From Embleya sp040605455 (GTDB lineage Bacteria; Actinomycetota; Actinomycetes; Streptomycetales; Streptomycetaceae), in NCBI RefSeq assembly GCF_040605455.1, contig NZ_JBEXCV010000015.1, positions 1 through 64,000 on the forward strand: a stretch of 64,000 nt of DNA. Reading direction: 5' to 3'. This document shows positions 42,640 through 51,567 of the stretch, piece by piece. The notes beneath the pieces are model-generated. The model did no database searches and was not told the DNA's origin. It saw only the letters and a program-made list of their open reading frames with translations. The first letter of the stretch is position 1; each line of letters opens with the position of its first letter. Position numbers and translations under genes: made by a program.

Positions 42640-43737
42640 TCACGCGGAGGAGGCCTCGCATGTGTGTCGGCGCATGAGCGCCAGCGACACGTAGACCAGG
42701 GCCACGAGCACGGGTACCTCGATCAGCGGGCCGACGACGCCCGCGAGGGCCTGGCCGCTGGTGACGCCGAAGGTGCCGATGGCGACCGCGATGGCGAGTT
42801 CGAAGTTGTTGCCGGCGGCGGTGAACGCGAGGGTGGCGGTGCGGTCGTAGGGCAGGCCGATGCCGCGCCCGAGGGCGTACGAGCCGAACCACATCACGGC
42901 GAAGTAGACCAGCAGCGGCAGGGCGATCCGCGCGACGTCGCCGGGCTCGCCCGTGATGGTGTCGCCCTGCAACGCGAACAGGATCACGATCGTGAACAGC
43001 AGGCCGTAGAGGGCGACCGGGCCGATTTTGGGGAGGAACCCGGTTTCGTACCAGTCGCGTCCCTTGGCCTTCTCGCCCTGGCGGCGGGTCAGGAACCCGG
43101 CCAGCAGGGGGATGCCGAGGAAGACGATCACGTTGAGGGCGATCTTCCGGAAGGAGACGTCCAGGTGTTCGCCGTCGCCCAACCCGAGCCATCCGGGGAG
43201 CAGGTCGAGGTAGAACCAGCCCAGCACGCCGAACATGACGACCTGGAAGACCGAGTTGAGCGCGACCAGGACGGCGGCGGCCTCGCGGTCGCCGCACGCG
43301 AGATCGTTCCAGATGATGACCATCGCGATGCAGCGCGCGAGGCCGACGATGATCAGGCCGGTCCGATACTCCGGAAGGTCGGAGAGGAAGATCCAGGCGA
43401 GCGCGAACATGATCGCCGGGCCGATGATCCAGTTGATCACCAATGAGGAGGCCATCAGCCGCTTGTCGCCGGTGATGGTGTCGAGGCGGTCGTAGCGGAC
43501 CTTGGCCAACACGGGGTACATCATCAGCAGCAGGCCGAGCGCGATCGGCAGCGAGATGCCGCCGATCTCGACCCTGGACAACGCGTCGTCCAGGCCCGGG
43601 ATCAGCTTGCCCAACCCGATGCCGATTGCCATCGCCAGGCCGATCCACACCGGCAGGAACCGGTCGAGGGTGGAGAGCCTGCCGGCGATCACGGCGGAGC
43701 CGTCCGCCGAGGCGGACCGGCTGTCGGTGGCGTTCAT
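42640..43737 (-). CDS. acr3: ACR3-family arsenite efflux permease
   Basis: 365 residues with about ten membrane segments. GLARCIAMVIIWNDLACGD contains the conserved Cys needed for As(III) transport in ACR3 proteins. LAFTAAGNNFELAIAVAIG and VGPLIEVPVLVALVYVSL are further family blocks. It pumps arsenite out across the cytoplasmic membrane. The ATG at 43737 shares its A with the TGA of arsR (TGATG), so the two are translationally coupled in one leftward operon. The divergent arsC gene supplies arsenite from arsenate. Confidence 0.92.
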   Translation of the reverse strand: MNATDSRSASADGSAVIAGRLSTLDRFLPVWIGLAMAIGIGLGKLIPGLDDALSRVEIGGISLPIALGLLLMMYPVLAKVRYDRLDTITGDKRLMASSLVINWIIGPAIMFALAWIFLSDLPEYRTGLIIVGLARCIAMVIIWNDLACGDREAAAVLVALNSVFQVVMFGVLGWFYLDLLPGWLGLGDGEHLDVSFRKIALNVIVFLGIPLLAGFLTRRQGEKAKGRDWYETGFLPKIGPVALYGLLFTIVILFALQGDTITGEPGDVARIALPLLVYFAVMWFGSYALGRGIGLPYDRTATLAFTAAGNNFELAIAVAIGTFGVTSGQALAGVVGPLIEVPVLVALVYVSLALMRRHTCEASSA

Positions 43738-44048
43738 CAGCAGGGCCTCTTCCGGTTGTGCACGACGGTGTCGCGGGCATTGGCCGCGAGATCCCCCAGG
43801 GCGGTGGCGACGGTGTCGAGCGCATCGGGCCTGAGGCGGTAGTAGACGAAGCGCCCGCACGGTTCGGTGTCCACCATCCCGGCCTCGCGCAGCACCTTGA
43901 GGTGGTTGGACAGGTTGGTCTGCTTGGCGCCCGTCTCCTCGACGAGGTGACTGGCACACAGCGCCTCGCTCGCGAGCAGCGTGACGATGCGCAGACGCAG
44001 CGGGTCCGCGAGTACCTTCAACAGATCAGCATCGACTGACATCACCAT
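43737..44048 (-). CDS. arsR: ArsR-family metalloregulator
   Basis: 103 residues, the size of ArsR/SmtB repressors. A winged helix is visible at ADPLRLRIVTLLASEALCASHLVEETGAKQTNLSNHLKVL. The canonical CVCDL metal site is replaced by CASHL with one Cys; another Cys is at the C-terminus (KRPC). The arsenic ligand set thus differs from the E. coli type. The start at 44048 (or 44042) lacks a Shine-Dalgarno sequence, suggesting a leaderless mRNA. Just upstream, ACGTTACGT within 44056-44068 is a small inverted repeat that may be the operator. It should repress the exporter and perhaps the divergent arsC. Confidence 0.88.
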   Translation of the reverse strand: MVMSVDADLLKVLADPLRLRIVTLLASEALCASHLVEETGAKQTNLSNHLKVLREAGMVDTEPCGRFVYYRLRPDALDTVATALGDLAANARDTVVHNRKRPC

Positions 44049-44425
44049 GGACTGATACGTTACGTGCCCAGGGAGCGAAAAGCGAACCTCCGATCCGAGG
44101 AGCCGGACATGTCTCCTGCCGTCGTGTCGACCGGCGGGGAAGGGCGTCTGGCAGGGGTCTCCCGCGCGGCCACGGTGCGGTCGCCGCGGGCACGCCGTCG
44201 CGGATGTCGCGTTCAGCCCGGGCTGCCTCGACACGCTGCTCCCGGCCGGGGGCGTCGCCACGCGGACTGGCGCGTCGCCGATCCCGGCGGTGGCCTGGCC
44301 GAGACCGTGCGCGGCATCCGCGACGAAATCTGCCTTACCGCACTGTTCACCGACCCGCGCACGGCCGCCCCGGCACCTCGCGGATAACACTTCTCCGTCG
44401 CCTCTGGACCGAAAGGACTCGCACC
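44049..44425. other. divergent arsR-arsC intergenic region
   Basis: 377 bp between the two divergent arsenic genes. It must hold the arsR promoter near 44049-44090 and the arsC promoter. No intact gene is supported. The plus strand from 44265 carries a possible arsC-like remnant. Confidence 0.5.
44265..44387 (+). pseudogene. possible arsC-like C-terminal remnant
   Basis: The plus-strand frame reads DWRVADPGGGLAETVRGIRDEI, which parallels DWALEDPAGRGVEAVRPIRDEI near the end of the intact arsC downstream. There is no N-terminal part with the CxxxxxR phosphatase loop. It may be the tail of a decayed arsenate reductase copy. Confidence 0.35.
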
Positions 44426-44836
44426 ATGTCCGAAAAGCCTTCCGTACTGTTCGTCTGCGTCCACAACGCCGGCCGCTCCCAGATGGCCGCAGGCTTCCTC
44501 GAACACTTCGGCGGCGGCCGCATCGAGGTCCGCTCCGCCGGATCGATCCCGGGCGACCGGGTCAACCCGGCGGCGGTAGAGGCGATGAACGAAGTGGGTA
44601 TCGACATCTCCCACGCGACCCCGAAGGTCCTCACCACCGAGGCCGTTCAAGCCTCCGACGTCGTCATCACCATGGGTTGCGGCGACGCGTGCCCGATCTT
44701 CCCCGGCAAGCGCTACCTGGACTGGGCCCTGGAGGACCCGGCCGGCCGGGGCGTCGAGGCGGTGCGGCCGATCCGCGACGAGATCGAGAAGCGCATCCGC
44801 GTCCTGGTGGGCGAACTCACCAGTGAGCGAGACTAA
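44426..44836 (+). CDS. arsC: arsenate reductase, LMW phosphatase fold (mycothiol type likely)
   Basis: 136 residues. The P-loop VCVHNAGRSQMA gives the CX5R active site, and MGCGDACPIFPGKRYLDW is the second conserved Cys region. The sequence is typical of actinobacterial ArsC enzymes that use mycothiol and mycoredoxin. It reduces arsenate to arsenite for export by the ACR3 pump. ATG 44426 has GAAAGGACTC upstream. It is divergent from the arsR-acr3 operon. Confidence 0.9.
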   Translation: MSEKPSVLFVCVHNAGRSQMAAGFLEHFGGGRIEVRSAGSIPGDRVNPAAVEAMNEVGIDISHATPKVLTTEAVQASDVVITMGCGDACPIFPGKRYLDWALEDPAGRGVEAVRPIRDEIEKRIRVLVGELTSERD

Positions 44837-45011
44837 AGGGCTCGGGACCTTCGGGGGACGCCGTGTCGGCGGTGTCGCCTCGCCCGACCTTCTCTTCCCC
44901 CGGACGCGCCGATGTCCGACAGGCGACGCGCCGCCCGCGCACGCGGGGCGGGTGTCGAGTCGACGCGGGGCCGACTCCGGCCGCGAGCCTGGCCGGTGAT
45001 GGATCCCGGGG

Positions 45012-46439
45012 TCATCGGGGGAGTTCGACCCGGAATTCGGTGTGGTCGGGGTGCTGGGTCAGGGTGACGGTGCCGTGGTGGGCGGTGACGACGGCCTTGA
45101 CGATGGCCAGGCCCAGTCCGGTGTTGCCGGCGGTGCGCGAGCGGCCGGTGTCGGCGCGGACGAAGCGGTCGAACACGTCGCGGCGGATCGGTTCGGGGAC
45201 GCCGGGGCCGTTGTCGGTGACGGTGAACACCACGTGCGCGGCGCCGGATTCGAGCCGGACGGTGACGTCGGTGCCGGGCGGGGTGTGGGTGCGGGCGTTG
45301 GCGAGGAGGTTGGCGACCACCTGGTGGAGACGGTGTTCGTCGCCGGTGACGGTGATCGGCTCCTCCGGGAGGTCGAGGATCCAACGGTGGTCGGGTCCGG
45401 ACGCCCGGGCGTCGCCGGTGGCATCCAGGACCAGCCGGGTCAGGTCGACCGGTTCGTGGACGAGGGGGCGGCCGGCGTCCAGACGGGCGAGCAGGAGCAG
45501 GTCCTCGACCAGGGTGCTCATGCGCAGTGACTCGGATTGCATGCGCTCCAGGGCGTGGCGGATCTCGGGTGGGATGGGCCCTGGGTGGCGCAGGGCGAGT
45601 TCGGCGTGGCCGCGGAGGGTGGCGACGGGGGTGCGCAGTTCGTGGCCGGCGTCGGCAGCGAAGTTGCGCAGGCGCTCTTCGACGGCCTGGCGGCGGGTGA
45701 GGGCATCGCCGATGTGGCCGAGCATGCGGTTCAACGCAGCGCCGACGCGGCCGACTTCGGTGTGGGGGTCGGTGTCGGGCAGCGGTTCGGGCATCGCGAC
45801 CTCGCCGCCCGCCAGGGGGAGTTCCGCGACGCGAGTCGCGGTGTCGACGACCCTGTCCAGCGGGCGCAGGGAAAGCCGCACCCAGTACGCGGCGGCGGCG
45901 CCGGTGACAAGAAGGGCGGCGCCGAAGACGAGCGTTTCGACGGCTTCGAGGCGGTGGACGGTCTCCTCGATCGGGTGCAGGGGCAGGCCGGTGATCAGGA
46001 CGTCGCCGTCGTCGCCGCGGACGGCCACGACCCGATACGTGCCCAGGCCGGTGATGTGGATGTCGTGGCCTCGTCCGTCGACGGGCACGCCCGCGAGGTC
46101 GTGGGCGTCGTCGTTGGTGAGGGTGAGGCGGCGGTCGGTGTCCCGGTGCACGACGGCCGCGTCGGTGGTGTGTCCGTCGAGGAGGCGGGCGCCGAGGGTG
46201 CCGTCGGCCTGGCCGCGGGTGTCGGGTCGGTTGTCGTCGTCGGGGCGACCCTCGTGTTCGAGGCTGGCCGGGAACCGGCCCCCGGACTGGACCAGTTGCT
46301 GGTCGAGCCGCTCGATCAGGAACCCCTCCAGGGCCAGAACGGTACCCACCCCCACCGCCGCGCACGCCAGGGCCAGGAGCACGACGAGTCCGGCCGTGAG
46401 GCGGACCCGCAGCGTGCGCGGCAGGCGCGGCCTGCTCAC
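45012..46439 (-). CDS. two-component sensor histidine kinase
   Basis: 475 residues. A first membrane helix (LTAGLVVLLALACAAVGVGTVLAL), an extracytoplasmic region of about 120 residues and a second helix (LVFGAALLVTGAAAAYWV) lead to a HAMP domain. The H-box is AGHELRTPVATLRGHAEL. The catalytic domain has NLLANARTH (N box), DNGPGVP and GNTGLGLAI (G boxes). The GTG at 46439 overlaps the regulator's TGA (GTGA), so the pair is coupled. The signal is unknown. Its divergent neighbours suggest control of the flavin-based electron-transfer operon. Confidence 0.9.
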   Translation of the reverse strand: MSRPRLPRTLRVRLTAGLVVLLALACAAVGVGTVLALEGFLIERLDQQLVQSGGRFPASLEHEGRPDDDNRPDTRGQADGTLGARLLDGHTTDAAVVHRDTDRRLTLTNDDAHDLAGVPVDGRGHDIHITGLGTYRVVAVRGDDGDVLITGLPLHPIEETVHRLEAVETLVFGAALLVTGAAAAYWVRLSLRPLDRVVDTATRVAELPLAGGEVAMPEPLPDTDPHTEVGRVGAALNRMLGHIGDALTRRQAVEERLRNFAADAGHELRTPVATLRGHAELALRHPGPIPPEIRHALERMQSESLRMSTLVEDLLLLARLDAGRPLVHEPVDLTRLVLDATGDARASGPDHRWILDLPEEPITVTGDEHRLHQVVANLLANARTHTPPGTDVTVRLESGAAHVVFTVTDNGPGVPEPIRRDVFDRFVRADTGRSRTAGNTGLGLAIVKAVVTAHHGTVTLTQHPDHTEFRVELPR

Positions 46440-47170
46440 GGTGCTTCCGGCTTGAGGACGTATCCCACGCCGCGCACGGTGTGGATGAGCGGGACGCGGC
46501 CGGCGTCGACCTTCTTGCGCAGGTAGCTGATGTACAGCTCGACGACGTGTGCCCGGCCGCCGAAGTCGTAGGACCACACGTGGTCGAGGATCCGGGCCTT
46601 GGACAACACCCGGCGCGGATTGCGCATCAGATAGCGCAGCAGCTCGAACTCGGTTCGTGACAGGTCGATCGCGGTCCCGGCGCGCGAGACCTCCCGCGCG
46701 TCCTCGTCCATCACCAGGTCGCCGACGACGAGACGATTCTCGCCGGCGTCGCGCGCCATGCCGGCGCGCCGCAGGAGTCCGCGCAACCGGGCGAGGACCT
46801 CTTCGAGACTGAAGGGCTTGGTCACATAGTCGTCGCCGCCGGCGGTGATCCCGGCGATACGGTCCTCGACGGCGTCACGCGCGGTCAGGAACAGCACGCA
46901 CACCCGCTCCAGCTCCGCGCGGATCCCCCGCAGGAGCGCGAGCCCGTCGGTGTCGGGCAGCATCCAGTCCAGGACCACCGCGTCGGGGCGGAAGTCGCGA
47001 GCGAGCGCGAGAGCACCCGCCCCGTCGGCGGCGGTGCGCACCTCCCAGCCCTCGTAGCGCAGCGCCCCCGAAAGGACGTCGGTCAGATCGGGTTCGTCGT
47101 CCACGACCAGGACCCGCACCGACCCGCCGTCGGGTCGTCGCAGGTGGGAAGAAGCACTGGGGTTGTCCAT
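46436..47170 (-). CDS. OmpR-family response regulator
   Basis: 244 residues. The receiver domain has VLVVDDEPDL, phospho-acceptor Asp in VVLDWMLPDTDG and Lys in YVTKPFSLEE. The C-terminal winged helix has DLSRTEFELLRYLMRNPRRVLSKARILDHVW and VRGVGYVLKP. The start at 47170 follows GGAGGCGAC. It is the first gene of a leftward pair with the kinase. Two CCTCTGA repeats 11 bp apart lie upstream (47219-47236), a spacing typical for tandem OmpR-type binding. Confidence 0.92.
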   Translation of the reverse strand: MDNPSASSHLRRPDGGSVRVLVVDDEPDLTDVLSGALRYEGWEVRTAADGAGALALARDFRPDAVVLDWMLPDTDGLALLRGIRAELERVCVLFLTARDAVEDRIAGITAGGDDYVTKPFSLEEVLARLRGLLRRAGMARDAGENRLVVGDLVMDEDAREVSRAGTAIDLSRTEFELLRYLMRNPRRVLSKARILDHVWSYDFGGRAHVVELYISYLRKKVDAGRVPLIHTVRGVGYVLKPEAP

Positions 47171-47218
47171 GTCGCCTCCAGCATCGCGTGTCGCACCCGG
47201 GTCGCGGCCTGTGACGCG

Positions 47219-47236
47219 CCTCTGAGTTTCCTCTGA
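47219..47236. promoter_or_regulatory. direct repeat CCTCTGA, 11-bp period, candidate response-regulator site
   Basis: CCTCTGA at 47219-47225 and 47230-47236, same orientation, 11 bp start to start (one helical turn). It is in the 157-bp divergent region between the response regulator and the ferric-reductase-like operon, suited to control of both. Confidence 0.5.
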
Positions 47237-47327
47237 ATCCGCGGCCGAACCCGTCGTTGAGAGAGTTTTCAAAGGTTGCGTTGCGACGCTGGCGGCTCGC
47301 GGACGAACCGCGCGAGAGGAGCCCGTC

Positions 47328-48689
47328 ATGACCGGCACGCTGTACGAGAGCCCGCCGATCACGCACGCCGGGCAGCGACATCGACTGCGCCGCGTCGTGC
47401 CCGCCGCGGCCCGGACGCTGATCGCAGCCGGAGCCGTCGCCGTGGTGGCACTGTGGTGGGCCGACACCCCCGCCGTGGTGGGCCCGGCCGACTGGCTCAC
47501 CGACGCCGGGCGCATCACCGGACTGCTGGCCGGCTACGCGTGCGCGGTCCTGCTCGTCCTGATGGCCCGCATCCCGCTGCTCGACCACAACGTCGGCTCG
47601 GACCGGCTGGCGCGTTGGCACGCGATGGGCGGCCGATACACGGTCTGCCTCGCCCTCGCACACACCCTGCTGATCATCGTCGGCTACTCGCTCGCCGCAC
47701 ACACCGACATCGTGCACCAGAGCACGACGCTGGTCTTCGACTACCCCGAGATGCTCAAGGCCACCGGCGGGTTCCTGCTGCTCCTGGGCACCGGGATCCT
47801 CTCCGCCCGCGCGGCCCGGCGCAGACTGTCCTACGAGACGTGGCACTACCTGCACTTCGCCACCTACCTCGCGATCTTCCTGGCCTTCGGCCACGTGCTC
47901 GCCAACGGTGCCGACTTCGTCGGGAACCCGGCCGCGCAGGCCGCCTGGTACACCCTGTACGTCGGCGTGGCGCTCCTGGTGGCGTGGTTTCGCTTCCTCG
48001 CGCCCGTACGCCGCGCGCTGCGGCACCGGCTTCGGGTCGTGGCCCTGCATCCCGAGTCGCCCGGCGTCGTGTCGGTGTACATGACCGGGCATCACCTGGA
48101 CGAACTCGCGGGCGAGCCGGGGCAGTTCCTGCGCTGGAGGTTCCTGACCCGGGGCTTGTGGTGGGCCGCCAACCCGTACTCGCTGTCCGCGCCCGCCGAT
48201 CCGCGCCACCTGCGCATCACCGTCAAGTCCGCCGGGGCGCACAGCGCGGCCCTGGCTCGCCTGCCCCTGGGCACGCGGGTGTGGGCGGAGGGCCCGTACG
48301 GCGCGTTCAGCGCGGCCCGGCGTACCGCGCCCAAGGTCCTGCTGCTCGCCGGCGGCGTCGGGATCACCCCATTGCGGACGCTGTTCGAGACGCTGCCCGG
48401 CCAGGTCACGCTCGTCTACCGGGCCCGGCGCCCGCAGGACCTCGCACTGCGCGCCGAGTTGGACGCGATCGCCCTCGCCCGCCGGGCGAAAGTGCACTAC
48501 ATCGTGGACCAACCCGCCGAGTACTCCTCGCCGCTCACCGCGCAGGCGCTGTCCACTCTGGTCCCCGACCTCGCGGCCCACGACGTGTACCTGTGCGGGC
48601 CGCCCCCGATGACGGACGCCGCGATCCGCGCCCTGCGCGCGGCGGGCGTACCGCGCCGCCGCATCCACCACGAGTCCTTCGCGTTCTGA
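47328..48689 (+). CDS. ferric reductase-like membrane flavocytochrome
   Basis: 453 residues. About six membrane helices include paired His positions (RWHAMGGRYTVCLALAHTLL and TWHYLHFATYLAIFLAFGHVL) that can hold two hemes. A cytoplasmic FAD/NAD(P) ferredoxin-reductase domain follows, with NPYSLSAPADP (FAD), LLLAGGVGITPLRTLF (NAD(P)) and VYLCGPPPMTDAAI. ATG 47328 has GAGAGGAG upstream. With the next two genes (FMN-binding protein and ApbE) it forms a unit that moves electrons from NAD(P)H across the membrane to a flavinylated extracytoplasmic protein. The final acceptor is not known; iron or a respiratory substrate is possible. Confidence 0.88.
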   Translation: MTGTLYESPPITHAGQRHRLRRVVPAAARTLIAAGAVAVVALWWADTPAVVGPADWLTDAGRITGLLAGYACAVLLVLMARIPLLDHNVGSDRLARWHAMGGRYTVCLALAHTLLIIVGYSLAAHTDIVHQSTTLVFDYPEMLKATGGFLLLLGTGILSARAARRRLSYETWHYLHFATYLAIFLAFGHVLANGADFVGNPAAQAAWYTLYVGVALLVAWFRFLAPVRRALRHRLRVVALHPESPGVVSVYMTGHHLDELAGEPGQFLRWRFLTRGLWWAANPYSLSAPADPRHLRITVKSAGAHSAALARLPLGTRVWAEGPYGAFSAARRTAPKVLLLAGGVGITPLRTLFETLPGQVTLVYRARRPQDLALRAELDAIALARRAKVHYIVDQPAEYSSPLTAQALSTLVPDLAAHDVYLCGPPPMTDAAIRALRAAGVPRRRIHHESFAF

Positions 48690-48709
48690 CCCACATCAGG
48701 GAGCCGTCC

Positions 48710-49156
48710 GTGCACCGCGCAGCCCTCGCCACCGTCTCGACCGTCGCCGGCGTCATCCTGCTCCTGACGGTCAAACCCCACCAGGACCCCGGCCCCACCG
48801 CGTCCCCTCCCGGCACACCGACCTCGACCTCCGGCGGCACGAGCGCCCCACCCGGCCCGCAAGCCATAGCGGGCGCCCGCAGCGGAACCTTCACCGGCGA
48901 CACCATCGACACCCGCTACGGGCCCGTGCAAGTCGCCATCACCCTGGCCGAGGGCAAACTCACCGGCGTCCAAGTCCTCCAGACCCCCTCCGACAACGAC
49001 CGCGACCGCCGGATCGCCGCCCGAGCCGTCCCCCGCCTGACCCAGGAGGCCCTGGCCGCGCAGAGCGCGACCATCCACACCGTCTCCGGCGCCACCTACA
49101 CCAGCCGCGGCTACATCGATTCCCTCCAAAGCGCATTGGACCAGGCCCATGGCTGA
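48710..49156 (+). CDS. extracytoplasmic FMN-binding protein (flavinylation substrate)
   Basis: 148 residues from GTG 48710 (CAGGGAG upstream). An N-terminal hydrophobic anchor (LATVSTVAGVILLLTV) is followed by a Pro/Thr/Ser/Gly linker to about residue 55. The FMN-binding domain contains SGATYTSRGY, the motif whose Thr is covalently flavinylated by ApbE. The protein is expected outside the membrane. It sits between the flavocytochrome and the ApbE gene, overlaps the latter by 8 nt, and so is the likely target of that enzyme and the electron acceptor of the flavocytochrome. Confidence 0.88.
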   Translation: MHRAALATVSTVAGVILLLTVKPHQDPGPTASPPGTPTSTSGGTSAPPGPQAIAGARSGTFTGDTIDTRYGPVQVAITLAEGKLTGVQVLQTPSDNDRDRRIAARAVPRLTQEALAAQSATIHTVSGATYTSRGYIDSLQSALDQAHG

Positions 49157-49928
49157 ACACCGGAATCCCACACCCCTGCACCACGTCGAACACGTGATGG
49201 GCACGGTCTTCTCCTTCGACATCCGCGACACCCCCACCCCGCACATCCGCCACGCCCTGCGCCAAGCCGTCGCCTGGCTGCACCACGTGGACGCGGTCTT
49301 CTCCACCTATCGCCCGCACAGCCCGATCAGCCGCCTCGGCCGCGGCGAGACCACACTCGCCGACTGCCCACCCGAAGTCGCCCACGTCCTGGATCTGTGC
49401 GCCGAGACGAACGACCTCAGCGGCGGCTGGTTCGACCCCCACGCCGGCGGCACCCTCGACCCGTCCGGCCTGGTCAAGGGCTGGTCCATCGAACACGCCT
49501 CGCACATCCTGGCCGACGCCGGCGCCCACAACACCTACGTCAACGGCGGCGGCGACATACGCCTGCGCGGCGAACCCGAACCCGGCACGCCATGGAACGT
49601 CGGCATCGCCCACCCGCTGCACCCGGGCGAGTTGTGCGCCGTCGTCACCGGCCGCGACCTGGCCATCGCCACCTCCGGCACGGCCGAACGCGGCCCCCAC
49701 ATCCTCGACCCGCACACCGGCGAACCCGCCACCACACTCCTCTCCCTGACCATGACCGGCCCCAGCCTGACCCGGGTCGACGCCTACGCGACCGCCGCCT
49801 TCGCGATGGGTCACACCGCACGCCCCTGGATCGAACGCCTCACCGGTTACGAGGCGTTCGTGGTCACCTCCGCCGAACTCTGCTGGTCCACAACAGGGTT
49901 CCCCCGCGACCCACGCATCGGGACGTAG
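49149..49928 (+). CDS. apbE: FAD:protein FMN transferase
   Basis: 259 residues, ApbE family. EHVMGTVFSFDI is the N-terminal family start, SGLVKGWSIEHA and YVNGGGDIRLRG bind FAD, and VDAYATAAFAMG carries the metal-binding Asp and Thr. The enzyme transfers FMN from FAD onto the Thr of the SGATYTS motif in its partner. No signal peptide is visible, although ApbE proteins often act outside the membrane; here attachment may occur before or during export. Its start overlaps the FMN-binding gene, so they are co-translated. Confidence 0.9.
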   Translation: MAEHRNPTPLHHVEHVMGTVFSFDIRDTPTPHIRHALRQAVAWLHHVDAVFSTYRPHSPISRLGRGETTLADCPPEVAHVLDLCAETNDLSGGWFDPHAGGTLDPSGLVKGWSIEHASHILADAGAHNTYVNGGGDIRLRGEPEPGTPWNVGIAHPLHPGELCAVVTGRDLAIATSGTAERGPHILDPHTGEPATTLLSLTMTGPSLTRVDAYATAAFAMGHTARPWIERLTGYEAFVVTSAELCWSTTGFPRDPRIGT

Positions 49929-49980
49929 TCCCATCCGCGCGTGGCGGCGCGAGCCCGGCGCCCGAACGCGGGCGAACCGA

Positions 49981-51567
49981 TCAGTCCGGCTCCATGTGGG
50001 AGCGGCGGAAGACCGAGGCGTGGCCGGTGACGTGCGGGCGTACGGCCGCCATCGCCTGGACGACCGCAGCCTCCAGGCTCCCGCCGGTGTCGATCCCAAC
50101 GGCCTCTGTCCACGGCGGTTCTGCGGCCGCCATGCCGGCGGCCACGTCGAGGTCGGCGTCGGACGCCCCGGGCGCGCGGGTGGTCAGGCGAGCCGCCGAC
50201 ACGTCGTCCGGAGCCCGACAGTGCAGGGACACCAAGTCGGCGTGGGTGCGTTCGGCCATCCGCACCGCGGCTTCGCGCTGTCCCGCGTGGGACCAAGTGG
50301 CATCCAGGACAACGGACTCGCCACGGGACAACAGGGCGGACGCGCGGTCGAGCAGGGCCGCGTAGGTCGTGGCGGTCCGCTCGGGCGTATACAGGCCTTC
50401 GCCGTAGGCGGCGGCTGCGGACTCCTCCGCTGGGATGCCTGCCATCTCTTTGCGGAGGCGGTCGCTGCTGAGGAGCGTGACGCCCAGGCGATCGGCCAGC
50501 GCGCCCGAGAGTGTGGACTTCCCGCTGCCCGGAAGCCCACCGACGAGGGTCAGGCCGACAACGGAGGCGTGCAGGTGGCGCAGCGTCGTCGAGACCAGCC
50601 GCCGTGACGCCGCCGCTGCGCCGGGCGCGCCTTGTCGTGCCTGGATCAGGGAGACCTTGGCGCGGACGAACGCCCGGTAGGCGACATAGTGGTGCCACAG
50701 GGACGGTGGTGCGGGATCGCCGGAGTACTCGCTGTACCGGGCGAGGAAGAACGCCGCGGCCTCTGGAGCACCCAGTTGTTCCAGGTCCATGGCGAGGAAG
50801 GCCGCGTCGTCGAGACCGTCGACGTAACGAAGGCGGTCGTCGAATTCCAGACAGTCCAGGACGCGGGGGCCGTCGTCCATGCAGAAGATGTCCTCGGCGA
50901 GCAGGTCACCGTGGCCGTCGACCACCCGTCCCTGCTCGATGCGTGAGTCGAACAACTGCCTGCGACCGGCGAGATAGCGGCGTACCAACCGCTCCACCTC
51001 GTCCACGCCGTCGGGTACGGCGCCGTCGTCGGCCGACGCGCGGATTTGCGCGAAGCTCTGTGCCCAGCGCGACAACAGGGCGTCCCGCGTGCCCTGTTCG
51101 TTGATCTCCGGGCTGCGGGCCGCGTCCGCGTGACGGGCGGCGAGCATCCGGGCAACAGCCCGCAGGATGCCGTCGACGTCGGCGCCTTCACTCACGAGCC
51201 GGGAGAGGCGGCGCTCCGCCGGCATACGACGCATCACCACGAGGGGTTCGGGCACGTCCGCGTCCGGGCTGCGAAATTCTCCCAGGCCCAGGTAGACGTC
51301 CGGGGCGAAGCGACGGTTGAGAGCGACTTCCCGCTCACACGCGGCTCGCCGTGCCGTCTCGGTGGTGTAGTCCAAAAACCCCAGATCGACCCGTTTCTTG
51401 AGCTTGTAGGCGCGGTCGCCGACGAAGAACAAGACCGCGGTATGCGTCTCCCGCACCTCGGCGCGCGGGAGCGGCGGGACATCGAGATCGGTGCCGGTCC
51501 GGAGCACGGACGCGTCGGCCTGATGTCCTGACACCACCGGCTCGCCGAGGGGGCTGGGCTCAGTCAT
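49981..51567 (-). CDS. bifunctional phosphotransferase-like / P-loop ATPase protein
   Basis: 528 residues. The first two thirds resemble the aminoglycoside phosphotransferase/protein-kinase fold, with VVDGHGDLLAEDIFC (catalytic HGDL) and VLDCLEFDDRLRYVDGLDD (metal-binding DCLEFD). The C-terminal third is a P-loop kinase-like domain with LVGGLPGSGKST. This two-part family (like mycobacterial Rv2004c) is known from dormancy regulons, but its reaction is not defined. The start at 51567 is chosen because the longer frame has no family similarity. A small upstream ORF ends inside its start region (8-nt overlap), suggesting coupling. It lies downstream of, and in the same direction as, the hydrogenase operon. 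Confidence 0.82.
   Translation of the reverse strand: MTEPSPLGEPVVSGHQADASVLRTGTDLDVPPLPRAEVRETHTAVLFFVGDRAYKLKKRVDLGFLDYTTETARRAACEREVALNRRFAPDVYLGLGEFRSPDADVPEPLVVMRRMPAERRLSRLVSEGADVDGILRAVARMLAARHADAARSPEINEQGTRDALLSRWAQSFAQIRASADDGAVPDGVDEVERLVRRYLAGRRQLFDSRIEQGRVVDGHGDLLAEDIFCMDDGPRVLDCLEFDDRLRYVDGLDDAAFLAMDLEQLGAPEAAAFFLARYSEYSGDPAPPSLWHHYVAYRAFVRAKVSLIQARQGAPGAAAASRRLVSTTLRHLHASVVGLTLVGGLPGSGKSTLSGALADRLGVTLLSSDRLRKEMAGIPAEESAAAAYGEGLYTPERTATTYAALLDRASALLSRGESVVLDATWSHAGQREAAVRMAERTHADLVSLHCRAPDDVSAARLTTRAPGASDADLDVAAGMAAAEPPWTEAVGIDTGGSLEAAVVQAMAAVRPHVTGHASVFRRSHMEPD

Noticed and set aside
44833..46365. Minus-strand frame of about 510 residues overlapping the sensor kinase
   Set aside because: It shares the strand but not the frame of the kinase, is low-complexity Arg/Pro/His, and the kinase frame has all expected boxes.
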